A stretch of 7,424 bases of DNA from Actinomycetota bacterium (GTDB lineage: Bacteria > Actinomycetota > Actinomycetes > Streptosporangiales > Streptosporangiaceae): positions 1 through 7,424 of the forward strand of contig QGUZ01000251.1 of assembly GCA_003242605.1 (NCBI GenBank). The letters run 5' to 3'. The position numbers were made by a program, and so were the translations under genes. The notes beneath the pieces are model-generated. The model was given only the letters and a program-made list of their open reading frames with translations. It was not told where the DNA came from and ran no database searches. This document shows, in pieces, positions 1 to 4,566 of this stretch (within the stretch, counting starts at the first letter, position 1; each line of letters starts with the position of its first letter).

Positions 1-221
1 GCCAGGTCGGCGGCGAGCACCGCGACGAGCTGCTCGACCGGGTCGGCGAGGCCGATCGTGACGAGCGTGCCGGGGCCAGCGCCGCGCGCGGCCAGGTGCC
101 GTGCCCCGGCCCGGGCGCGGCCGGCGAGCGCGGCGTAGTCGAGCCCGCCGCCGGGGCCCTGTACGGCGAGGCGGCCGGGGTGGGCCTGGGCGTGGCGCAG
201 GACGAGCGCGGCGACCGGCAT
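1..221 (-). CDS. AMP-dependent synthetase/ligase family protein, N-terminal part only
   Basis: Only the first 73 codons are in the window; the gene continues past base 1. The peptide starts MPVAALVLRHAQAHPGRLAV, followed by LDYAALAGRARAGARHL and then GPGTLVTIGLADPVEQLVAVLAA. This is the usual opening of adenylate-forming acid-CoA ligases (hA..hPgr.Av, then ..tYaeL..ra...A..L, then GpGd.V.i.l), which activate a carboxylic acid as an acyl-adenylate. The AMP-binding P-loop and catalytic motifs lie outside the window, so the substrate cannot be inferred. The ATG at 221 follows the bioY stop by 7 bases, and the only purine-rich stretch (GGGGG) lies 13 bases upstream, so translation is probably coupled to bioY. 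The pairing suggests a carboxylic acid connected with biotin, such as pimelate or another acyl acid, but that is inference from context. Family call fairly sure, function open. Confidence 0.75.
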   Translation of the reverse strand, partial: MPVAALVLRHAQAHPGRLAVQGPGGGLDYAALAGRARAGARHLAARGAGPGTLVTIGLADPVEQLVAVLAADL

Positions 222-228
222 GACCGCG

Positions 229-912
229 TCAACGCCCCCGGGCGGCCCGCAGCCGCTCCTCGCGCACGGCCGGGATCGCGTCCGGGTAGGCGCGCTGGGT
301 GCCGCGCACCACGAGCGCGGCGAACGCCACCTTGAGCACGTCGCCGGGGAGGAAGACGGCGCTGAGGACCGCCGCCTCGGCGAGCGAGATCCCGGTGATC
401 ACGGCCTGGATCGGGATGCCGAACAGGTAGACGACGGCGACCCCGCCGATCGCGCAGGCGGCGACCAGCCGGGCCAGGCTCGGGCTGCGGCCGCCGCGCT
501 CGACGATCCACCCGGTCACCGCGGCGCCGGGCAGCCAGCCGATGAGGAAGCCGGACGAGGGCGCGGTGAACGCGCCGAGGCCGCCGCGGCCGCCGGCGAG
601 CAGCGGCAGCCCGGCCGCGACGAGCACGAGCAGCACGGCGACGGCGAGCGCGCCCCGCCACCGCCCGAGGATCGCGCCGGCGAGCATCACGCCGAACGTC
701 TGCAGCGTGATCGGCACGGCGTTGCCGAACGCGTTGATCGCGCCGGGCAGCCCGAGCACGGCGATCAGCGCGGCGAACACGCCGACCCGCGCCAGGTCGG
801 CGGTCGCGAGCGCGCGCAGCGCCCGGCCGCGGCCCGCGCCGTGCTCCCCGTCTCCCGCGCGGGGTCCGGGGGCGTCGCCGGGGGACGGCGACACCGGTTC
901 GTCAGCTCTCAT
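229..912 (-). CDS. bioY: BioY biotin transporter S component (ECF type)
   Basis: Substrate-binding integral membrane subunit for biotin uptake, which in many bacteria works with the ECF ATPase/EcfT module. The 227-residue product carries BioY signatures: AVPITLQTFGVMLAGAILG at about 65-83, GAFTAPSSGFLIGW at 113-126, and PGDVLK at 189-194, the conserved D..K pair near the biotin site in this family. Hydrophobic segments lie at about 42-60, 70-83, 87-106, 121-136, 148-164 and 180-203. Residues 1-35 are a charged Gly/Pro-rich leader, making the protein longer than the usual ~190 residues. I chose the ATG at 912, with GGGA 8 bases upstream; the frame stays open to 1017, but those residues look unlike coding sequence. 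No ATPase or EcfT gene is visible, so energising subunits must be elsewhere, downstream of base 1, or dispensable. It is followed after 7 bases by a ligase gene. Confidence 0.9.
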   Translation of the reverse strand: MRADEPVSPSPGDAPGPRAGDGEHGAGRGRALRALATADLARVGVFAALIAVLGLPGAINAFGNAVPITLQTFGVMLAGAILGRWRGALAVAVLLVLVAAGLPLLAGGRGGLGAFTAPSSGFLIGWLPGAAVTGWIVERGGRSPSLARLVAACAIGGVAVVYLFGIPIQAVITGISLAEAAVLSAVFLPGDVLKVAFAALVVRGTQRAYPDAIPAVREERLRAARGR

Positions 913-952
913 GCTGTCGATCCCACACCAGGCCTCCGCAGGACGGGCATAG

Positions 953-1030
953 CGGAATCCCACAACTTTCCCGCCCCAGGTCTGCGCCGCACCACGCACG
1001 ATGCAACGCGCGACCAACGGTATTCCACAA
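953..1030 (-). repeat. Imperfect 13-base direct repeat upstream of bioY
   Basis: On the minus strand TTGTGGAATACCG (1030-1018) and TTGTGGGATTCCG (965-953) match at 11 of 13 positions and lie 65 bases apart, both in the leader region of bioY. They could be regulator-binding half-sites or chance. I recognise no BirA or BioQ operator here. The rest of the 913-1170 gap is GC-rich and I see no gene in it. Confidence 0.25.
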
Positions 1031-1120
1031 TCAGACCGTCACCAGCGGCCGGGGGGCCGGGGCGGTCACCGGCTCGGGCACGGGGCTCTGCGGTACGCCG
1101 CCGGCGGTCCGGCCGGTCGG

Positions 1121-1147
1121 CCCGGGCGCGCCGCCGGGCGGCCCGGG
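1121..1147 (-). terminator. Possible GC stem-loop terminator after the EVE-like gene
   Basis: CCCGGGC (1121-1127) and GCCCGGG (1141-1147) form a perfect 7-base stem around a 13-base loop, starting 24 bases past the stop of the minus-strand gene that ends at 1171. There is no T tract, so it would be an I-shaped stem of the kind proposed for actinomycetes. In such GC-rich DNA stems of this size also occur by chance. Confidence 0.25.
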
Positions 1148-1170
1148 GGGCGCGGGTGACCGGGCCGCGC

Positions 1171-1701
1171 TCAGGCCGGCGCCGCCGAGCGGAGCCCGCG
1201 CACCGGCCGGATCCGGGCGAGGTACTCGCCGACCGCCTTGTCCGGGGCGGCGGCGACCTTGGCGAGCTCGGCCCGCAGCAGGTCGGCGTCGCCGCCGGGC
1301 AGCGCGAGCAGCGGCCGCCGCAGCCGGATCGACCAGGCCCCGGCGCGCTTGTCGGGGAAGGCCGCGAGGCGCGGCAGCAGCGGTGCCAGCTCGACCCCCC
1401 GCAGGTACGGCGCGAGCGCCTCGATCTCGATCGGGCAGCCGCGGGTGAACTCGCGCCCCGCGATCGTGAGCGGCTCGCCGTACGGCTCGACCGGGCCGGT
1501 CACCCACGCCCGGCCGATCACCCGCGTGCGGTCCCGGGTGGGGTTGTGCCAGCAGCCGCGCGTGGTGAGCAGGAACAGCTCGTCGCCGACCGTGAGCCGG
1601 TCCACCTCCCGCCGCTGCGTCGGCGGGAAGGCCATCCGCGACTCCCGGAGGACCCACGCCACGGCCTCGCGTTCACCCAGGATGAGCAGATAGGCGGTCA
1701 C
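1171..1701 (-). CDS. PUA/EVE-like fold protein of unknown function
   Basis: Predicted cytoplasmic protein of 176 residues without signal peptide or membrane segment. The opening TAYLLILGEREAVAWVL, then VDRLTVGDELFLLTTRGCWHN at about 33-53, and RVIGRAWVTGPVE at 60-72 follow the strand pattern of EVE/ASCH-type PUA-like domains: a leading strand, a GD-x-hydrophobic turn, then a strand with VxG. These folds usually bind modified bases or RNA. The middle has PLTIAGREFTRGCPIEI (77-93) and the C-terminal half is helical and Leu/Ala rich. I assign the fold by pattern only; no catalytic residue is expected. The frame stays open upstream to 1914, but that part covers the TetR promoter. GTG at 1701 gives an N-terminus in register with the first strand and has a -10-like TACGGT 7 bases before it; GTG at 1710 (GGGG 7 bases upstream) is the alternative. 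Divergent from the tetR unit. Confidence 0.6.
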   Translation of the reverse strand: MTAYLLILGEREAVAWVLRESRMAFPPTQRREVDRLTVGDELFLLTTRGCWHNPTRDRTRVIGRAWVTGPVEPYGEPLTIAGREFTRGCPIEIEALAPYLRGVELAPLLPRLAAFPDKRAGAWSIRLRRPLLALPGGDADLLRAELAKVAAAPDKAVGEYLARIRPVRGLRSAAPA

Positions 1702-1708
1702 GGTCGCC

Positions 1709-1714
1709 ACCGTA
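1709..1714 (-). promoter_or_regulatory. Candidate -10 element of a leaderless promoter (EVE-like gene)
   Basis: On the minus strand TACGGT fits the actinobacterial TANNNT -10 pattern and lies 7 bases before GTG at 1701, which would make the first transcribed base the start codon. No good -35 hexamer is visible 16-19 bases upstream. Weak evidence alone; stronger because two other genes here show the same arrangement. Confidence 0.35.
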
Positions 1715-1761
1715 GCGCCCCGGCACGGCGTGCTGCGACGTGCGGGACGGTGACATCGCAC

Positions 1762-1827
1762 CGTAGTGACCGGAACGGCATTTGGGGTCACAACGTAGTG
1801 ACCCGAAGGTAGGCTTGGGTCACTACG
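1762..1827. promoter_or_regulatory. Operator cluster, probable TetR-family binding sites
   Basis: The 10-mer CGTAGTGACC occurs at 1762-1771 and 1794-1803 on the plus strand and as its exact complement GGTCACTACG at 1818-1827. A further half-site GGGTCAC at 1785-1791 pairs with GTGACCC at 1798-1804, giving a perfect 7-base inverted repeat with a 6-base centre (1785-1804), the size typical of a TetR dimer operator. The 1794-1804 and 1817-1827 arms also form an 11-base perfect inverted repeat around 12 bases. The right-hand copies cover the predicted -35/-10 region and start point of tetR, so autorepression by steric block is the simplest reading. The left copy lies toward the divergent gene. 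Confidence 0.7.
1787..1815 (+). promoter_or_regulatory. Candidate promoter of the tetR-hydrolase unit
   Basis: GTCACA (1787-1792, 4 of 6 to TTGACA) and TAGGCT (1810-1815, TANNNT type) are separated by 17 bases. Transcription would start near 1822, inside the half-site at 1818-1827, and leave a leader of about 22 bases carrying GGAG (1835-1838), 5 bases before the tetR ATG. Spacing and overlap with operators support it; the hexamers are only moderately good. Confidence 0.45.
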
Positions 1828-1843
1828 ACCGAGCGGAGCCGCC

Positions 1844-2569
1844 ATGCCACGTCCGACCATCCCCGACCGGGCGAACACGATCCTGCGCCACGCCCGCGAG
1901 CTGTTCCTCGCCAAGGGCTACGACGCCACCACCATGGCCGAGATCGCCCGGCGCGCCGGGATCTCCAAGGGCGCCGTCTACCTGGAGTTCCCGTCGAAGG
2001 AGGCGCTGCTCGACGCGCTGCTCGCCCGCTCGGTCCGCGAGCTCGCCGCGGCCGTGCGTGCCCGCGTCGCGGCCGCCGGGGCCCCGGTGCCGCTGTCGGC
2101 GCTCTACCGGTACGCCGTGGACGCGCTGCTCGCCGACGAGCTCATGCTCGCCTGGTACACCTCCGACCCCGGCGTGCTCGGCTCGTACGTGCGCGGCAAG
2201 GGCCCGGCCCGGTACGGCCCGCGCATGGACTGGCTCGCCGAGCACCTCGCCGAGCTGCGCGCGGCCGGCCTGCTCCGCGCCGACGTGGACACCGACGCCG
2301 CCGCGACCGTGCTCGGCGTGTTCGCGATCGGCCTGATCCACGCCTCGGCCACCGTCGGCCCGCTCTCCCCCGAACGCCTGCGGTCCGCGGCCGAGGCGTT
2401 CGCCGGTCTGATCGCCGCCGGCTGGGAGACCGGCGGCCCGGCCGCGTCCGGCGACCGCGCCCGCGCGGCCCACCTGCGCCTCATCGCCGCGCTCGACCGG
2501 CAGCTCGGCGGCGGCCCCGGCGGCGCCGCGCCGGCCCAGCAGGAGACGACCCCCGAGGAGACGCCGTGA
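1844..2569 (+). CDS. TetR/AcrR family transcriptional regulator
   Basis: Dimeric one-component regulator, 241 residues. The N-terminal DNA-binding domain is clear: ANTILRHARELFLAKGYDATT (10-30), then MAEIARRAGISKGAVYLEFP (31-50), the recognition-helix region of TetR proteins, then SKEALLDALL. The rest (about 60-200) is an all-helical ligand-binding and dimerisation domain, too variable to name a ligand, with an Ala/Gly/Pro-rich tail (about 200-241). The start is fixed by ATG with GGAG 5 bases upstream and by the HTH beginning about 10 residues in. The upstream region holds an inverted-repeat cluster that probably is its operator, so it likely represses itself and the following hydrolase. Its stop overlaps the hydrolase start by 4 bases (GTGA), indicating a shared mRNA and coupled translation. 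Confidence 0.92.
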   Translation: MPRPTIPDRANTILRHARELFLAKGYDATTMAEIARRAGISKGAVYLEFPSKEALLDALLARSVRELAAAVRARVAAAGAPVPLSALYRYAVDALLADELMLAWYTSDPGVLGSYVRGKGPARYGPRMDWLAEHLAELRAAGLLRADVDTDAAATVLGVFAIGLIHASATVGPLSPERLRSAAEAFAGLIAAGWETGGPAASGDRARAAHLRLIAALDRQLGGGPGGAAPAQQETTPEETP

Positions 2570-3468
2570 CCACGGTCTTCGACCACCCCGAGGACATCAC
2601 CCTGCCCGGCGGCCCGATCCGCCTCTACCGCGGCGGGCCCGCGCTCGGCCCGCCGGTCGTGCTGCTGCACGGCGCCATGTACGACCAGGCGCCGCTGCTG
2701 TGGCGGCACGTGATGCCCCGCCTCGCCGCGAGCCGCGACGTGGTCGCCGTCGACCTGCCCCGGCACGGCGGCTCCCGCCCGTGGACCGGCGTGCTCGACC
2801 AGGCCCGCCTGGAGGAGGTGCTCGACGCCGTGCTCGACCATGTCGCCGACCGTGCCGGCGCCGAGCGGGTCCACCTCGTCGGCCTCTCCATGGGCGGCGG
2901 GCTCGCCCTCGGCTACGCGCTCAACCGGCCCGGCCGGGTCGCCGGCCTCGTGGTCTCCGCCCCGGGCGGCATCGACGACGTCCGCCCCTGGCAGTTCCTC
3001 ACCTGGCTGTGCCTGCGCCTGCCCGGCGTGCTGCGCTGGTCGGCCGCCGCCCTCGCCGCGTACCCGGGCCTGCTGCGCGCCTCCCTCGCCCGTTCGCTCG
3101 CCGCGGGCGAGCGCACCCCCGGCTTCGCCGAGCTGGTCCGCATCGTCGAGGCCGAGGCGGAGGGCAAGCGGCGGTGCCGCGAGCGCGTCGTCGACGACTG
3201 GCAGATCACCGCGTACGGCCCGCGCCGCATGCGGCTCAACCTCCTGCCCCGCCTGCCCGATCTCGCCGTGCCGTCGCTGTGGCTGTGGGGCCGCCGCGAC
3301 CCGCTGGTGAGCGAGCGGGCGATGCGCCGGGCCGTGGCCGCCGCGCCCGGCGCCCGCCTGGAGATCCTCGAGGACGCCGGGCACGTGGCCCCGCTCGACC
3401 GGCCCGCCGAGTTCGCCCGCCTGGTCGCGGGCTTCCTCGACGAGGTCGACGCCCGCCGTACCGGCTAG
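2566..3468 (+). CDS. Alpha/beta hydrolase fold protein
   Basis: Predicted cytoplasmic serine hydrolase of 300 residues, the usual length for the AB_hydrolase_1 fold. The strand VVLLHGAMYD (31-40) carries the HG oxyanion motif. The nucleophile elbow is GLSMGGG, with Ser108. The acid is likely Asp245 in WGRRDPLV, and the catalytic His is His273 in EDAGHVAPLDRP. All triad positions are present, so it should be active as an esterase, lipase-like enzyme or C-C/epoxide-type hydrolase; the substrate cannot be read from sequence. A lid region rich in Trp, Leu and Arg occupies about 138-225. GTG at 2566 overlaps the tetR stop, with GAGGAG 5 bases before it, so translation is coupled. The neighbouring TetR probably senses the substrate or a related compound. 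The end overlaps the convergent SDR gene by 4 bases. Confidence 0.9.
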   Translation: MTTVFDHPEDITLPGGPIRLYRGGPALGPPVVLLHGAMYDQAPLLWRHVMPRLAASRDVVAVDLPRHGGSRPWTGVLDQARLEEVLDAVLDHVADRAGAERVHLVGLSMGGGLALGYALNRPGRVAGLVVSAPGGIDDVRPWQFLTWLCLRLPGVLRWSAAALAAYPGLLRASLARSLAAGERTPGFAELVRIVEAEAEGKRRCRERVVDDWQITAYGPRRMRLNLLPRLPDLAVPSLWLWGRRDPLVSERAMRRAVAAAPGARLEILEDAGHVAPLDRPAEFARLVAGFLDEVDARRTG

Positions 3469-4064
3469 CCGAGTTCGTAGACCCGGCCCGTGTGGGCCCC
3501 CTCGATCGAGTGCACGTAGGCGTTGGCGACACGGGCCAGGTCGACCGGCTCCATCCCGGCGAACAGGTCGCCGAACTCGTCCGCGCACTCGGTGAACACG
3601 GTCGGGCTGACGATGTTCACCCGCCGCGGCGCGAGCTCGAGCGCGGCGGCCCGCACGAACGCCTCCAGCGCGCCGTTCGCCATCGCGGCCACGCTCGCGG
3701 TGACCACCGGGTCGCGGCCGAGCACGCCGCTGATCAGCGTGAACGAGCCGCGTTCGGCGATCCGGGAGGCGCCCTGCCGCACCACCTCGATCTGGCCGAG
3801 CACCTTGCCGCGGAACCCGGCGAGGTAGTCGTCCGCGGTCAGGTCGACGACCCGCCCGTACGGCACCTTGCCGGCCGCGACGGCCACCGCGTCGAGCGGC
3901 CCGGCCCGGTCGTACATCTCGGCGACCTGCGCGGGGTCGGTGATGTCGCAGCGGATGTCGCCCGCGGTGCGGGAGGCGGTGACGATCTCGTGGCCCCGCC
4001 CGGCGAGCGTGGTGTGCAGCACCTTGCCGAGCCGTCCGGTCGCGCCGATCAGCAGAATCCTCAT
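3465..4064 (-). CDS. Short SDR-family protein lacking the catalytic Tyr and Lys (Lin1944-like)
   Basis: Rossmann-fold protein of 199 residues. MRILLIGATGRLGKVL at 1-16 has the glycine-rich nucleotide-binding motif, DIRCDITDP (36-44) fits the adenine-contact Asp region, and VAVAAGKVPYG (60-70) replaces the usual NNAG strand. Ser112 (LISGVLG) keeps the catalytic Ser position, but the expected YxxxK is V121-TAS-V125 in VVTASVAAMANGALEAFVRA, so the Tyr and Lys are both missing. This matches the Lin1944-like classical SDR subgroup, known to lack typical active-site residues and to have no assigned function. It may bind NAD(P) without doing standard SDR chemistry. The frame is open upstream to 4244, but ATG at 4064 begins the first beta strand directly. 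GGGG sits only 1 base before that ATG, too close for a ribosome site, while TAACGT lies 7 bases upstream, suggesting a leaderless mRNA. It shares a CTAG with the hydrolase stop. Confidence 0.85.
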   Translation of the reverse strand: MRILLIGATGRLGKVLHTTLAGRGHEIVTASRTAGDIRCDITDPAQVAEMYDRAGPLDAVAVAAGKVPYGRVVDLTADDYLAGFRGKVLGQIEVVRQGASRIAERGSFTLISGVLGRDPVVTASVAAMANGALEAFVRAAALELAPRRVNIVSPTVFTECADEFGDLFAGMEPVDLARVANAYVHSIEGAHTGRVYELG

Positions 4065-4071
4065 GCCCCGA

Positions 4072-4077
4072 ACGTTA
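4072..4077 (-). promoter_or_regulatory. Candidate -10 element of a leaderless promoter (SDR gene)
   Basis: TAACGT on the minus strand fits TANNNT and ends 7 bases before the ATG at 4064, so transcription would begin at or next to the start codon. The bases 17-18 upstream are only G and C, with no -35 match. Confidence 0.4.
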
Positions 4078-4107
4078 GGCGGGTGCCGCCGCGCCGCGCG
4101 TAATCGG

Positions 4108-4320
4108 GTCGTGGATTCGGACCGCGAGACCGGCCCGCTGCCCGAGCGGTTCTCCTGGGCGATCGAGCGGTTCTGCACGCTCGCCCTCGCCGCGAACCCG
4201 GCAGCGCTCAAGTGCCCGTGGTCCCCGATCGTCGAGCAGGCCACGGCGACCGGCCGGGAGCTGCGCGCGCCGCGCCGCGCCTTCCTGTCCCGGCGGGCCG
4301 TGGAGACCCACCGCCGTCTA
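4108..4320 (+). pseudogene. Relic of a YcgL/RlaP-type nucleotidyltransferase (PF10127-like)
   Basis: One frame reads for about 70 codons through PLPERFSWAIERFCTLALAA, then NPAALKCPWSPIVEQATATG, then RELRAPRRAFLSRRAVETHR. From memory of the family this is the middle segment of predicted nucleotidyltransferases of the YcgL/COG3541 group, which typically read 'EQFSWEVERFC.LALKANPN.LE.LWSPLVE' followed by 'FLSRR'. The N-terminal part with the catalytic GS...DxD is absent: only 43 bases separate the homology from the SDR start. Homology also stops at HRRL, just before the S4 gene. Changes at usually conserved spots (LKCP where LE.L is expected) suggest decay. No ribosome site or convincing start precedes it; GTG at 4111 exists. 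The family resemblance is strong; the pseudogene status is inferred from missing ends. Confidence 0.65.
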
Positions 4321-4324
4321 GGCT
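4319..4324 (+). promoter_or_regulatory. Candidate -10 element of a leaderless promoter (S4-domain gene)
   Basis: TAGGCT, the same hexamer as at the tetR promoter, ends 6 bases before GTG at 4331, so the mRNA could start on the start codon. It lies at the very end of the nucleotidyltransferase relic. No clear -35 is present. Confidence 0.4.
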
Positions 4325-4330
4325 GGACGG

Positions 4331-4561
4331 GTGCCTTTCAGGACGGAGACCTACCGGCTGCGCACCGACTACATCCCGCTGTGCGACCTGCTCAAGGTGT
4401 GCGGGGTGACCGACACCGGCGGCGAGGCCGGCCTGCTCATCGCCAGCGGCGAGGTGTACGTCGACGGCGAGGTGGAACAGCGCAAGCGCCGCAAGGTCCG
4501 CGCGGGCCAGGTGGTGACCGGCGAGGGCTTCGAGATCCGCGTGGTGGCCCGGGACGCGTAG
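4331..4561 (+). CDS. Small S4-domain RNA-binding protein, YbcJ-like
   Basis: Protein of 76 residues that is almost entirely one S4 RNA-binding domain. IPLCDLLKVCGVTDTGGEAG (15-34), then IASGEVYVDGEVEQRKRRKV (37-56), then RAGQVV match the YbcJ/YaaA type of free-standing S4 protein: 'LCDLLKL.G...SG..AK..I..G.V.VDG.VE.RKR.KI..GQ.V'. Such proteins are thought to bind structured RNA or ribosomes; the RKRRK cluster would face RNA. GTG at 4331 is the only sensible start, leaving the full domain. There is no clear Shine-Dalgarno, but a TAGGCT hexamer 6 bases upstream suggests a leaderless mRNA. It stands alone on the plus strand and ends 5 bases before the convergent polX stop. Length is normal for the family. 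Its role in this organism is not shown by context. Confidence 0.88.
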   Translation: MPFRTETYRLRTDYIPLCDLLKVCGVTDTGGEAGLLIASGEVYVDGEVEQRKRRKVRAGQVVTGEGFEIRVVARDA

Positions 4562-4566
4562 GCGCG

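Noticed and set aside
1031..1170. Pro/Ala-rich minus-strand reading ending VPEPVTAPAPRPLVTV, possibly a frameshifted tail of the EVE-like gene or a small protein
   Set aside because: It is in a different frame from the gene before it, which already ends cleanly at 1171; there is no start or ribosome site of its own, and Pro-rich readings are common in GC-rich noncoding DNA.
220..1812. A 530-codon plus-strand open frame across bioY and the EVE-like gene
   Set aside because: Antisense shadow of two recognisable genes; the translation is Arg/Ala/Gly/Glu-rich with no domain.
2104..3588. A 494-codon minus-strand open frame across tetR and the hydrolase
   Set aside because: Antisense shadow of genes with an intact HTH and catalytic triad; no motif of its own.
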